Shown here piece by piece: positions 1 through 13,900 of a DNA stretch of 64,000 bases. The notes beneath the pieces are model-generated. The model searched no databases and was not told the origin of the DNA. It saw nothing but the letters and a program-made list of their open reading frames with translations. The stretch is taken from the NCBI GenBank assembly GCA_005408345.1, contig SEMN01000100.1:675001-739000 (forward strand), given 5' to 3'. Within the stretch, counting starts at the first letter, position 1; each line of letters opens with the position of its first letter. The translations under genes were made by a program, and so were the position numbers. The DNA is from Macquaria australasica. Taxonomy: Eukaryota; Chordata; Actinopteri; Centrarchiformes; Percichthyidae.

Positions 1-950
1 GGCCATCTCCAGCAGGGTAACAGGGAGTGGAGAAGGGTGGGTGGGGGGTGAGATGAGGGGAAACTCAGCTGAAGTTTCCACTGGGCCTGCTGTGCTCCTA
101 ATGCAGCCTTGGATGTAATTGGGTCCCAGAAGGCTGTTCATTATCGGGGGCGAGCGAGGCAACAAAACAGAAAAGGTTGGAAAGAGAAAGAAAATGTCTC
201 ATTCTTTGCTCAGTGCCTCTGTCCCGGCACCATTATGGGACAAGAGTTAATTAAAAGAGCAGTTGATGCCTCTGTTTTTCTCATCAATCTCACTTCTGCT
301 CTTATTAAGTTTGTAATGACAGCGGAGCTTGTCTGTCTGCCACCAGACTCACAACAAGGGGGAAGAACCAGAGGAAGAGAAGGGCGGGATCAGTTAATGT
401 GAGGGACAGCTCATCTCAACAAATCTCACAGTGGTCAACACAATAACTAACATTCACCGTAATCCCTCCATCAGATCTCAGGGTGATGATATGTAGTCTA
501 GTCTCTTATGAAAAGGCAGCTTCTTTATTTAGGGTGCGGCAGAAGAGCCCATTTAAGAGGCGTGGCTTTGCACCCTAATCCTGTGGCTCCTATCTCCACC
601 GCCTTGGAAGCCCTTTTAATTCCCTCCATCATAACAGGGACCTTCCCTGGAAAGCTTTGGTAAAGGTGACTGCTGACACTGTCATTCACAAGGACTTTTT
701 CAAAATGTCAGCCCATAGCTGAGATTTGTCTCATTAAAGTTGGTGGAGTCCATTATATCCATCCCCTCCTCCGCCTGCCACACTCAATCAAGAAGACTTG
801 GAGAATTGAGGAGGTCGAGGGAACGCTCATAATCATGCTTATTTGCATAAGGGTTACAGTGAGACAGACCATCAGTGACCAACAAGAAAGGAGTGCTGCA
901 GAGGGATTCAGCTAAGAGAAAAACACTGCTATTGTTGCACACTACATTTG
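1..950. promoter_or_regulatory. Gene-free segment, possible conserved non-coding regulatory DNA
   Basis: No reading frame here looks like a real exon. The sequence is non-repetitive and rich in short motifs typical of developmental enhancers. These include a perfect octamer ATTTGCAT at about 841-848, TTAATTAAAAG at about 247-257, and several TAAT/ATTA cores. In human, DHX38 lies near ZFHX3, which is surrounded by a large regulatory landscape. By synteny this segment, downstream of dhx38, could belong to a similar landscape. Conservation cannot be measured from one sequence, so the call is an inference. Confidence 0.25.
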
Positions 951-1871
951 AAGAAATCACAGGCAGGCATGATTCTTTTTTTGTCTCTTCCCTCCAAATT
1001 GATGCCAGCTATTAAGAACGGTTTCAGCTAAGCTATAAGAGACATCAAGAAATGTCAGCCTAACCGTGATGAAGACACTGAAACACCATCCAGTCTTTTG
1101 TTCAACAGTCTTGTGACCTGAAGATTTACATATAGCTTCAATAAAGCCAAATGCAAGATCCACCCACATATAGCCTTGCTCTTCATCTAAAGCATATCAG
1201 CATCTTTACAGCTGAGGGCTTTGAAAGCCCAGGGATCACTCATGTAGACGTGTGACATCTGTGGGTGTCTGAGTGAGGGGAGGGACGAACCCGCGCCAGG
1301 CTTTTTGTTTCTCTCTGATCAGTTTCGCTCACCCCAGCTCGCAATTGTGAAGCTGACAATGAAAACAACCGTCCTGGGAGTTTCATTATGGCCATTTCAG
1401 ATATGTAGCTCACGTGACGTTGCTGTGTTTGGGGTTGCTCCATATTTATATTTACATATTGTGCTAACAAGGCCCATGACCTCTCTGACCTCAAGTCAGT
1501 TGAAAGAAAAAGTTCATCACATGCGCGACAGTCGACTGTTAGCACAGTTAGGCTCCGATTGATTTTGTAAGGGTAATTAGTACATTTATAAGGTTTTGCG
1601 AACAAGTAGAGAGAATATGTTTTTTCTTTTGTGCCGTGTGTGACCCAAGATGGCGCTGGCTGTAAAATTTCCGTTGAGACCAAAGTAAGATCCAAGCATG
1701 TTCTAGTTTTTGGCTCCAGTGCATTTAATTTTGGGTTAAATATTATTTTTCTTGGTATATCAGCTTGTTCAAAATTAATATATTATTGGTGTTACAGATT
1801 GATGTATACAATCTTCTTGAAGGACTTTGCAAGTCTTCAGCTCACGCATTTGTACGAACTGACAAAAGCTG

Positions 1872-2174
1872 TGTCTCAATTCAAGGGGCATCCTTCCAAG
1901 GCTGCATTTGAAGTCCAAATGCGTCACAGCGGCACGACTGTCGCCACAACGCTGTCCCATTTCGAAGACTCCTTCAAATGCGGCCCACAAATGCATAGCC
2001 TACTGTCAACAGCGGCCGAGGAGGATTACACTTTTAAATGTAAGTATCGGGTTTCAATTATACATCCATGGTTTCAACTCAACAATAGACTACAAATGTT
2101 AAAAAAAAAAAAAAAAGGGGTCTTAAAAACCTCGAACCTCAACTGCAGCTGTCAAGGTCCCCTGAATTGAGACA
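1872..2174. mobile_element. Short inverted-repeat DNA element (MITE-like)
   Basis: The ends are inverted copies of each other: TGTCTCAATTCAAGGGG at the left and, read on the minus strand, TGTCTCAATTCAGGGGAC at the right, about 300 bp apart. The overlapping open frames at 1631-2170 are chance frames through this element. A target-site duplication is not clear. It resembles a dispersed teleost non-autonomous transposon, but the family was not verified. Confidence 0.55.
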
Positions 2175-2804
2175 AAGTCATAGTCAGTAGCAATGTGATA
2201 GTTTTTTTTATTTGCACTAGGAGTGAGGTTAAATAACGGAACACGTGATAACCTGGAAATCCTACATTTCATAGTAATGGTTTCTTTTAGGTAGTTGTGA
2301 ACTAAATGGAAACACTAGCTCAGTAAGTGGACTGAATGAGGATTCATTAATGCAGTAGTAGGCTACACTGATTGAACTAAGGATTATTTTAATGGTAAAT
2401 GGAGGAATGGAAAATGTGTTTTATTTGAAAGCAAAAAAAAAGAAAGATTCTAACTACACTGTATTTTGTTTTATTTTTGATATTATGGATCTTTGTATTG
2501 ATAAAATAACATTGAAATACAGAAAACAAAATACATATAGAGGAAGAAAAAAAAGATATATTTTGCATATTGGCAAATATATTCTGCTGAGTGAAGCTGC
2601 ACTGAACAGAAGCACCTGTCACCTGTCTCATTCTTTCTCGTTTTTACAGGAATCTTATCTGTTAATAGGTTCTCAGTCCGCAGACCTGTTACACAAACAT
2701 TACCTGGTTCCAGCTTTTAAAATGTATTTGTTGCTTTTCTTTCTCATATGATAGCAAACTTAATCTTTGGATTTCGATTGTTGTTTGAACAAAAATGATC
2801 AATT

Positions 2805-3425
2805 TGTAGAGTTGAAACGACTATTATTCAATTAGCCAATCAACAGAAAATTAATTACCAGCTATTTTGATAATCCATTTATTGTTTAAGTCATTGTTTC
2901 TGCTTCACAACTTTCTGCTTTTCTTTGTCATATATGATAGTGAACACAATATCTTTGGGTTGTTGGTTGCATAAAACGAGCAATTTGAAGTAGAGATGAA
3001 ACAATTAGTCAATAGACAGAAAATGAATCTATTTTGATAATTGTTCAAGTTATAGCGTATAAGTCAGTGTTTAAGCAAAAATGTCAAACACTTTGTGGTT
3101 TCAGCTTCATAATTGTGAGGATTTGTGATCATAAACTGAATATCTTTTGGTTTTTGGGCTGTTGGTTCATCAAAACAAGATGTTACCTCAGGCTTTTTTG
3201 TGATTGGCATTGTTCGCTATTTTTTAACATTTTATAAACCAAACGATTCATCAATACTGAAAATGACCATTAGTTGCAGCCCTAATTTGAAGACGTCCCC
3301 TTAGGCTCTAAAAAACTATAATGGACATTTCTCTAGTTTGTAAAATGTTATGGAAAAACAATTCATCCAAAAGTAATCTGCAGATGAATCGATAATTAAA
3401 GTAATCGTTTGTTGCACACCGGAAG
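2805..3425. mobile_element. Cluster of degraded hAT-like MITE copies
   Basis: At least two partial copies lie head to tail, plus a third remnant at about 3350-3425. They share a core with AATTAGTCAAT, a stretch about T-rich 'cttcataattgtga', and an end reading TTGCAGCCCTAA at about 3274-3285. The same family recurs at about 5973-6250, 11575-11908 and 23265-23745. This is a very common teleost short DNA repeat; assignment to hAT is from memory. Confidence 0.6.
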
Positions 3426-3782
3426 TGTTGTCACCTTTTCAGTGCCTGATTAAATCTCTGGCTGTAGAAAACAACTGAATTGTAGACTGTATGTACACAG
3501 CTGAGCTTCTAAATTAACAATTCACCACCGTTTTGTTTTTATAGGGAGACACATAAGCAAGAATATCCACTGAAGAGACCCATGTCACATATAGAGAATT
3601 TATGGCCGTAACTAATTTGCATCACTTTCGCTTATTGAGCTATGATTCATGCCACTGCAGAACTAACTTATAATAGTGCATCTAAATGACATAATTATGT
3701 TAGGCACTTGCAGTGCACAAAGAGACACATTAGTGACTACAGTATCAAATGAAATCACCTTGGATTAAAAAAATAGCTAACA

Positions 3783-4839
3783 TTTATTTTTTTCATTTAC
3801 AAAAGATGTTTAGAGAAAAAAAATCCATTAGCAGTCCTCCTGCTGTCTCAGATCTATGTAAAAAATAAATAAAAGACAAAACAGAACCACTGTCACTATC
3901 CAAACATGGCCTTTACTAAACTGTTTTGTTCCAGATAGACCAGTCTATCTGAAGCTGCATGATATTCTGATCAGCTGAGAAGGCAGAAGAGGGCGCACGT
4001 CAACAAACAAATGTACCTATTTAAAAGACACATTTGCAAACATTTGCTTAGAGGAAAAGCACAAAGGAAACTGTGTTATTTTGAACACAAGGACCATGAA
4101 AATAAAACAGTTATGTTTAATCCAGCATGGTGTTTTGTATGAAGCACAGCTGTGGTACATGATATTGTTGGATCAAGGTTAACAGAAGGTAGAAAAAGGT
4201 CAATTGCCTAAGCTTGCGTGAGTGTGTTGTGTGTGTATTACAATCCAACTCTAGAGTCTGAAGACACTCATGCCACAAGTACAGTTAGAATAGTGCGTCA
4301 GTCTGTACTTCATGGTGGCATGCACGCTGTTCAAGCTACTACAGTACAAGAACTAGTAAATGCAAGGACACAACGACAAGTAACATTGAAATTAAATCAC
4401 TATTTATCAGTTTCCCTCTGATAATACACTCAGGATGGAGAAAATGCAACAGAACATAGAAAATTAAATGTTTCTAGCTCAGGTTAAATCGTCAGAGAGA
4501 CTTCTGTAAAAACACTTCAGTAATGACCACATAAATACTGAATATACAAAAAACAACAGTCGTCCTTTTTTCCTTAAAATATATGATGGAAACAGCTATC
4601 GGCTGATGAAGGTGGAGGGAGGCTTTTTGATGGACCTGGTTCGTCTTGTGCCTTATACAAGTTCTCACTCTAGTGGTCTGTACATGAACTGCAGTTGATT
4701 CTGGCCATGCTGGGAGGGACTAATGGCAGCTGGAAGTTACACTGTGTTTGCTTGTGCTGGTGTGGTCCAGGTCTGGATTTTAATGAGCCTAGAGGATCCA
4801 ACATGACTGGTTGGTGGGCTTTAACCTCCAGGGGGTGTT
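3783..4839 (-). other. dhx38: Probable 3' untranslated region of dhx38
   Basis: This follows the TAG stop at 4840-4842 on the minus strand. It has no coding potential and no recognisable repeat. The plus-strand TTTATT at 3783-3788 is an AATAAA poly(A) signal on the minus strand, giving a 3' UTR of about 1.05 kb. The true end is not proven; it could lie elsewhere in this AT-rich stretch. Confidence 0.45.
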
Positions 4840-4921
4840 CTACAGTCCAAAGCGGGCAGGGGTACGTCTGGGCGTCATGGGGGCCTCTTCTTTTCTTCCT
4901 GGTGTGCAGATTTTCACCACC
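4840..4921 (-). CDS. dhx38: dhx38 terminal coding exon
   Basis: The acceptor TGATTCAG at the 4922 boundary is followed by one base that completes a Lys codon begun in the previous exon. It then encodes VVKICTPGRK...TPRRTPARFGL and a TAG stop. This closely matches the end of human DHX38 and fixes the true C-terminus, 2.2 kb beyond the preceding exon. It is too short to stand out as an open frame by itself. Confidence 0.95.
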
Positions 4922-7900
4922 CTGAATCAGAAGAAGAAAAAAAAACAGTGTTATTTGTTTTATTTGCTGTGACAACATGCTGCTCTGCCTCATTCTGTAT
5001 TGCTCCGCTTAGTCAAATACTAAACATCTCTAACATTAGGTAAGCAGTTGTGCTTAAATAATAAAAAGGCTGAAGGTGAGGGGAAGCTGAATGTGAACAT
5101 GAAAGCAGCAGGACTGGAGGAGAGTGAAAAGGCAGGCTGGTGTCTCTGTGAAGAGCATTGGGAAGTAGAGCCTGACGCCTCTGACAGCAAATCTATCATC
5201 TTTAATTACAGCAGCGTGACACCCTGACACTGCCCACACTTCCCTCATCTCTCTCTCTCTTTCACACATACACAAACCTACAGCAATTACAACCATCAGG
5301 CCATAACCCCCTTCTGTCACTGTGTCCCCCTCTCTCTGTCTCCCTGTTCACTTCAGGAGGAATTGTTGCGCTTTCCTCAATACACGAGCTGCTGGTAGTT
5401 TCATAACAGCAATGCACAAGTAGGTGGGCAATGCACACATATGGAGTGTTCAGTGGATTCAAACATGGATTGGTTTCGCATATTTTATACTATTCACTAC
5501 AAATTATGTGTATTTTACAGCTGCTGTGTTTTAGAAATGAGAATGTTTTTGTCCTGCCAATGTAGGTCTCCACTGGTTTTTATTCATGTCTGTACAATAA
5601 GAAAATCTCAAACTCTCAAAACATGCTTGAGTTGTGTAATCAGTCAGATCTGCATTCATTTTTAGTAGCGACATTGTTACTTCAAATCTACCTAGACAAC
5701 AGTACTGTAACTTTGACAAAAATGAAGACATACTTGACGCACACTGATTAATTACACAACTCATGCAGGTTCCAGAAGTCTGTTGTCTATTGATTTTTCA
5801 ACCCATACAGAAATGAACAGAAACCTATGATTTCCTGGAATGGCAGGAAAAATACATCCATGAATCTAAACCTGGATAGCCTGCAGTTGAAAATGGTGTT
5901 TAAACACAAAATGAGTAAGGAATAGTACAAATCTGACCAAGCATTCAGTGCCTACTGTCAGTACTTGACAGTAGGGCTGCAACCAACGATTATTTTCTTC
6001 ATCAATTAATCTGCAGATTATTTTCGCAATCATCGACTAGCCTATTTGTTGGTAAAGTGACGTCTTAAAATGTCTTGTTTTTTCCAACCAACTGTCCACA
6101 ACACAAAGATGTTCATTTTACAGTCATGTATGACAAAGACAAGTAGCAAACCCTCACAATTGAGAAGCTGGAACCAGAGACAGTTTGACAGCTCTCTACT
6201 TATCTACTTGACAGCTTTCCATGTTCAGCCTTACATACACGTACTACAAAACAGTATTGAGGTTTGATACCCAGCCAAAACTTGTGGTATTGTCCTTTAC
6301 GTGCTTCATATGGAACTACACGGGCCCCTACTTCTAGCTCTTACCACTTATGTGGTTCCAAAAACACTCACTCGCACTATTCCACTTTTATACACAAAAC
6401 AACTGACTGGGCCATTTACTAATTCACACCACTGATCTGTGCTGGCGAGCAGGGAGACAGGTGATAAGCAGCCGGCACATGAAGGCGTACCCGACGAAGT
6501 ATTTCATCCTGGTCACATTGAACTCATAGAGGAGATGCTTGTGAGGCCTGCCAGAGGACAAAGGCAGCCAAGAGCCCAGGAGAGCCGACAACATTCATTA
6601 TCACACATCCAGCTTCCTCTGCTTAAATTTAATTCTTAATCCTATACCTCGAGTGTGATTATTTTCAACAGATCTGTTACAGACGATGTCACATAAACTC
6701 AGAGATAAACCAGCTTATTAATTAACAATAAAAGTTCTTTTTTTTTTTTTTAATCCGTCTTTATATCCTTATTTTTCTTTGTGAAGCTCACGGATGGGTG
6801 TGAAATTAATTTTTTGGTCTAATTTGAAATTGAACGTTCCCCTCCTTTCTCTGCTCTGCTATGGCACAATTTAAATTGCTGCAGTAATGGGGGTCAGCCA
6901 GGAGTCAATATTATTTCTTTTTGTCTCGTCTGGAGGGACCAGAGGTGAGAAAAGCTCATCATGAAGAGTGAGAGAGGTGGAGTAGAGAGAGGGGGAGAGG
7001 AGGCGAGGGAGGGAGGGGTGAAGATATGGATTGGCAGCGAGGTAGGTAAATTAAACGTTTCTATCTTGACTGTGTGGGGAAAATTAGGGCCACAGGGAAC
7101 TACTGTTAGATGAGGCCCCTGGATGAGGAGGCAAAAGGAGGAGAGATGGTCGCTGACGTACTTCACACTGCCAGTGTTGCTCTTCTTCTCCTGCTCGTCT
7201 CGACGCGCTCGCAGCTGCTCCTCAGCCAGGGACATCTCCTCCTCCATGTTGTTGATCTCCTCCTTGGCCCGGCGACGGTTCTCCTGGAAGAGCAACACAA
7301 ACAGATGAGGAAGGTATACAGAAAAAGAAGAAATACACTGAGTCAAGAGAGTCAATGCAGCAGAGGAGTACAAGGTACACTATATGACCAAAAGTATGTG
7401 GAGACCCAAATATTACACCTTTATGTGATTCTTTAGCATCCGATTCCAAAACCATGGGTATTAATATGTGGCTTTAACAGTCTCCACTCTTCTGGGAAGG
7501 CTTTCCACAAGATATTGGAAGCTGGCTGCAGAGATTTGCTCACATTCAGCCACAAGAGCATTAATGAGGTCGACCACTGAAGTTGGACGATAAGGCCTGG
7601 CTCACAGTCAGTGTACCAGTTCATCCCAAAAGTGCAGGTCAGTCAAGTTCTTCCACACCAAACTGGGAAAATCATTTCTTTACAGACTTGGCTTTCTGCA
7701 CAAGGGCATTGTTATGTGGGAACAGGAAAGGACCTTCCCTAAACTATTGCCACAGTCTAAAACAGTGGTTCACATTCTGGGGGTTGGGACCCCCACTAAA
7801 GGTCATTAGATAAATCTTAACAAGATAGGAAAGCAAAAAAATATATATATTTTGCAACCTTTACAATACTATTGTCAGACTTTACTCTAATAATTGCTTT

Positions 7901-10900
7901 TTTCCTCTTGTGAATTACTGAACAATTTTATCTCATGTCCCTAAAAAATGATAAAGCAAAGAAAAAAGATCACTTTTTAGTTGAACTGGTCACAACCAGT
8001 GGACATATGCAACCAGTGAGAAGTGGTCGCAAGTAGACATCTCTTCATTCTAAGAGGTCACAAGCCAAAATGGGCGGGGACCAGTGGTCTGAAATATCAC
8101 TATGCTATAGCGCTAAGATTTCCCTGGACTAGAACTAAGGGACAAAACCCAAATTATGAAAATCATCCCCAGACCAGAAGTACACAGACATAGTAATATG
8201 TGGACATGCCTGTCTGCATACTTTTGGCTGTGTCACGAATTAACTTAATATGCATTGAGCAAGTACCAGCCTTGTCTTACCTGTCTGCTTTTGCCTGCAT
8301 GCTTGATGCTGTAAAACATGGGCCCAAGTTCTGCCAGCCACTCTCCATCCACTGCAGTCACACACTGCATGTACTCCTACGACACAAAGCACGAGTTAAA
8401 CATCAGCAACACATATGTCATTAATTGCTTTCATGCTAGCCACGTTCTGCAGCCGACAGATTTTTTTACCTTGGTGGTCATGACGAGCTCGTGGTAGATG
8501 ATGTAGTCAGGAGTGTAGCCCATACCAAACAGGGAGCTGGTAGGATGGAGGTGACATGGCATGCCTGTCCTCACGTTCACATATTCACCAATGCCCTGGG
8601 AGCAAACACAGGCATAAATAACAAATTAAATGTGCCACTCAGAATTTCTGGATAGGAAAATGTGTAGTGTGCTGAAGTTTAACTGTGTGTGTTGGTCTAA
8701 ATGTGTGTGTTTGTGCCTGCATCTATGGGGGCACTTTAAGGTCAGAGCAAAGCAAGTCATCCGGGTTAATTTGCTTCTCCACCTGGCTTAGACAGCAGGA
8801 AAATAAATTTGAAGTATATCCAACACTGCTGCGATTGCTTGGGTTAGCCGGCTACTCATAAGTCAAACGGAGACCCTTGATTATATAGTCATGATTTCAA
8901 ATTCCCTTTCAGATTTTAGCGCTGTATTAATGTGAGGCCAGAAGGGATATTTCACCACTCTGTAATTATGCTGCTATAAATCTGCCACAACCAGTTGCCA
9001 CTGGGCGTAACATATTAACTGAGGAAAACCCAGAGTGCAGGAAGTACCTTGAGCTTGGCAGCCTGGTGGAAGTAAGCAGCACAGATGCACTTTCTGATGA
9101 TGTCCCAGTCTGACCCACAGGAAATCAGGTTCATCCTCTGCTGCACCATGATGTCCTTTAACTGGGAGCGCACCTCACGCACCTGCACAAAAACAACATA
9201 CTGACTTGTCCAACTTGTTGCAGTCAATTGTTTTAGGGGAAAATGTATCACTGCAGCCAAGTGAAAATCTGTCAATATAAGAATTTCTCTGAGTATTAGA
9301 CTATCTCAGTAGGAAATATCACAAGTTGCCATATTTGCAGACTGATGACAACTACATTTCAAATAATTCAGCAGGACACTGAATAGGCCACAAAGGACCT
9401 GGATATACTAAACATTCAAACACCAAACTAAAAGCAAGAAAACAGTTTCCATCCAGGGCCAGAGGGTGTAGATAGAGAGAACAGGCGAACCGGTGGGAGT
9501 CTGACCTTGCGCATGGCCTTGGTGTGGATGAAGTGGTCATTGCACCAGATGCTGGAGTAATTGTTGTTCTTCCACTGCATGTAGACGTTGAGGTAGGTGA
9601 GGTGGTCGCTCTCTGGGACTGAGAACTTCTCCCTCACCTGGTCACTCTCCTCCTCACGACCCTGCAGAGACACACACACACACCGAGTTTTCCATAAATT
9701 ACTGTTTTGTTGTTTTTATCATTCTATGGTTAATTTTCTTCTGTGGTGGAATATTGTTCTACACCAATAAATCAGTGTATGTATTCAAAAGTGTTAATTA
9801 TTAAATAAAGTATTGAAAAATGCAAAAATTATTTTTTTGGCCACGCAGTAGGAAACAATCTGTGAACACAACATAGACGTATTGTTACCTCTTTGGTAAA
9901 TTGTTACCTTTTTAGCTGATAAGGCCATTTTGTTAGCAGTTGCACATTTACACATCCAGCAGTACGGAGCAACATTATCATTCATTTGGAGTCCCATTTC
10001 TGGTCACTTGGCCAATGTAAGTGCAATATTCACTCTCCTTTTAGCTCTGGTTGTGGTCTCCACCAACTCCTGAGGGAAACATCTGGCTCTTTAGCTGCTA
10101 AATGCTCCACTATGTTCACTAGCTAGTCACTAAGTGTGTCTGTCTGTCGTTTTGTGCTGGGAAGGTAGTGTGCCGTGCATTTTTAGAGCCTTTTCACTAA
10201 AAACTGCTGAGGCTGAAAACAACGCTGAGAGTGAACTAAAACAGTAAATTTGTGAGCTGGAAAACCAAAACAATCAGCTGAAAACGTTAATGCTCCTTAA
10301 AGCTGAGGGGAGCTGCAGATTCGGGTGATAATTCTCTGTGGGTTCATCACTACGAGCGACCCCTTTCACATACAAGTAGTCATGGTATGAAAATATGGAT
10401 TATAGCCGCTTTAACACAACAAAACGTTAATACAAATGGATTTGTAAAAATAATATGAAAAAAGGGTTGGCAGCCTTCCATCTGTTTCACGTTGACAGTA
10501 CAGTAGATGATAAACAGTATGTGTTTCAATTAAGCAGTGTATGAAATAAGACGTACCTTAGGTCTGTAGAAGATGGCCGGCACAGACAGCATGGAGACAA
10601 TGATAAGGATGTCAGCACTGCAGCCCATGTCGCAGGACACAATCAGCATCTTGGAGAGGGCGGGGTCAAGGGGAAACTCCACCATCAGACGCCCTGTCGG
10701 TGTCAAAGCACCTGAAAGGCCAAAAGAGAACATAATTACAAGGTCAAAAGTGAAGAAAAGTGCATGAGATGTGAAGAATGTAGGAGGGAGAAGCACAAGA
10801 CGAGTGATAAGCTTCTTTTCCATCAAAAGCCTGCTGGCGTGAGGGAGAAGCCAGCATAATGTGACACCTATTTGTCTATCACCTTGAGAAAGGAGGATGA

Positions 10901-13900
10901 ACTGCTGACAGTTGAGAATATTTGTTGAGAAAAAAAAAGGGAGTGAGATCAAAAACTTTGCCAGTTCTGATTTAAATGATTAGACGACAGAGTCTAAGAA
11001 GCTTAGGAGGAGGAAAAGCAGAGAAGCAGAGCAGCCAGTTTGGGGCAGGCAAGCCTTAATCAGAGATAATCTGCTGTTAACACACCATACAGGGAATCAT
11101 CAAAAGTCCCCCCCTTATCCCCAAATCCCTAAATCCCCTGGAATCTTGCTACGGATGAGACAGAAATGAGACCCGACCAGTCAAATCAAACACGAGATCA
11201 GTTACTAGGCAATTACTCCACTGGCTAAACCTCACAACTACCTCCTCCAGGTCTGTTTGCAGTGTCTGCATCATCACTGCAGCACTCTTTAAACAGCTAG
11301 TCTCCTGCCTGTATTTGTGCTGTCAGCATCACTATGTAGCAGCTCAAAGCAGCGCTGAGGGGAAAATACAACCCTCAAATACCCAAATCTTCTCTGTCAC
11401 AGCTTCATCTTCATCTCAAAAAGGAGGATGATTTATGTTGTTAGGCCCTACTGTATATAAGACTGGACTAGGCCTTGTAAGGCCTGCAACTAGAGGCAGG
11501 GAAAAGAAAACTGACAACATATAATTAGGATACTATGCATTATTTATACATGATGGACAACTATTACTCTCATTGTTTAATTATTAATAACAATTTTGAT
11601 GATCAAATAAGTTTTTTTTTTAATTATTATTGCAAAAATGGCAAAACTCATGTGGTTCCAGTTTCTCAAATGTGAATATTGGCTTGTTTTCTTTTTTTTC
11701 TATGACTGTAAACTGAATATCTTTGGTTTGGGACTGCTGGTCGGACAAAACAAGACATTTGAAGACATCAACTTGAGCTCTGGAAACTTGTGCTGGACAT
11801 TTTTCACAATTTGCTGATATTTTACAGACAAAACAATTAATCGTTTAACCGAGAAGATAATTAGTAGTTGAATTGATAATGAAAATAATCGTTAGTTGCA
11901 GCCCTAGTTTAAATGTACACTGAATGATTTTGACACACATTCATAGTGTGTCAGTTTGCATTTACTGAAGATGGACTTAGGCGTAGACCTTCTTGTGTTA
12001 CTGTGTACTGTCCAAATATTTCGACACATTGTATTTTGATGCTTTGGCAACATTGTTTGAAACTTTCATGCCAATAAAGAATTTGTGAAATTTGAATTCA
12101 ATAATAATACAACCAGTTCAGACTGTATTCAGATGTGTACAAAATTCAATGATAATGAATGTTTCACCCCGTCTACTTGACAATCCCATTTTGCTGCAAT
12201 TAAAAAAAAAGACAGGAGGTGAACTGACCAGAGCGCAGTTAAAACATTATTAGATTTATTACCTTTTTATTAGATAAAGCTCATTTGGACAAACTCTTTA
12301 GGGACATAATTAGCTGTCAAAAAGGTAACACATTACAATATTCAGCTTATTACAAGTCTATTAAAAATGTCAATGTCATGTAAATGCAAGTATCTTATCA
12401 ACATTAAATTATTATGCCTCTGGTAATTGCAGCCCGTTACTACCCACCTGTGTTGTCCAGAGCTCCCAAGATCCAGAGCTGGTACATGGAGTTGAGCATG
12501 TTGTCCTCAGGTGGTGGATCCATGAAGTGGAAGAGGAGCAAATCCTGAACACCCAGAGACTTCAACAGCAGGACTACGTTGGCCAGGTTGGTCCTCTGGA
12601 TCTCTGGTATGGTGGTAGTCAGCATCTCATTCTTAAAGGCGCTCTGAGTGTAGAGCCTGGACATAGGAGGGCACAGAGACAGAAACAGTGAGCATGAAAT
12701 TTAAGCCACCAAGAATGATGTTATACTAAAATTGATTTTTCTAATCAAGAAAAATGTACAGATGTTTGTACATTGTTTTAATTTTTGATGTAAACTGAAG
12801 CATTGCAGGGACAGACCAATGAGGAATACGCTCCTCTTGGTCGTGTTGTTATGCGACACTGATGTGAATTATTCTGCTCTCCAATACATGCAGACACGTT
12901 AGTGGGGCTCTAAGCAGTAAGCACCAGATGTAGATCAGCTGCAGAGGGAAATTCACAAAGCTACAATTTATTTAGGGAGTTAAAGTAAAAGGAAGTTAAG
13001 GACCTGACTTAACAAAGCTCTCGCAACAATTACAGCTGTCTGATGTGGGTGTTTATTATTACAGAACGATTTGAATGTATATAGAGGTTTTGAGCTTGTG
13101 AGCGAGTGCCTGCAGTCACAGCTAAAAGGGTCTTTGAGTGGGGAATTCTCCACGCAAGCGGAGCAAACCACTCTCTCTGCTCTCTACACACATCCACAGC
13201 TACTCAAACACCTTGACTGTACTCTGTGTAAAGCCGCTCCAAAACTGATTCTTCATAGATTTGTGTGAGCTCGTGTGTAAGAGCAGGTGGGCAGGATTAA
13301 TCTAAAACTATGTGGGCTTTCATAAGCATCCTAGCTCATTAGCAATGCAAAACCTATCACCCTATGTGTGTCTATGTCCCTCAATCTTCACTTAAGTAAA
13401 TGTGGCAAAAGAGGGAGGGGTCAAGTGGAACCTCTGACAGGGTCTTTTGTGGCACATTTCCCTGCCATACACAGTTAAACTGCATGAAATCCTCTGGAGA
13501 TTAGAGTTCTGGCCCGCTCTCCCTCTCCCTGCCTCTGACTGTCTTGAAAGCACGGTCATGTCACACATCTAGAACCCGGAGCAAACTATCTGAGGGCGGC
13601 ACTGATCTCAAACAACTAAAGGGAGAAAACACACTAATTTTAACAGTTGTACTAAAATTATGCTATATTCTCAGGGAAGCAGGTGGTTTATCTCTGAAGG
13701 TGAATTAAGACATCAGAGCGGGAAAATAATGTGTGCTCGTGCTCTCAGGAAACTGTAAAAAGAATAACAAAATGAAAGTTTCTTCCCTTTTGTAGGATCA
13801 GGACACTCTTGGTATCGTCAGCTAAAAGCCAATGTTAAGGAGGAGCGGCCTGGCAGGGACCTGAATATGGCATAACTATTAACCATGGACCAATTCCAGC

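Noticed and set aside
1631..2170. 179-aa open frame on the plus strand
   Set aside because: It runs through an inverted-repeat element and a poly-A/Lys tract, with no protein-like features or splice context.
6893..6930. Possible alternative last exon of dhx38 (frame ending KEIILTPG before a stop)
   Set aside because: It has a good acceptor and some likeness to KIYTPG, but it does not join in the right phase to the 7162 donor. The exon at 4921-4840 gives the full conserved C-terminus.
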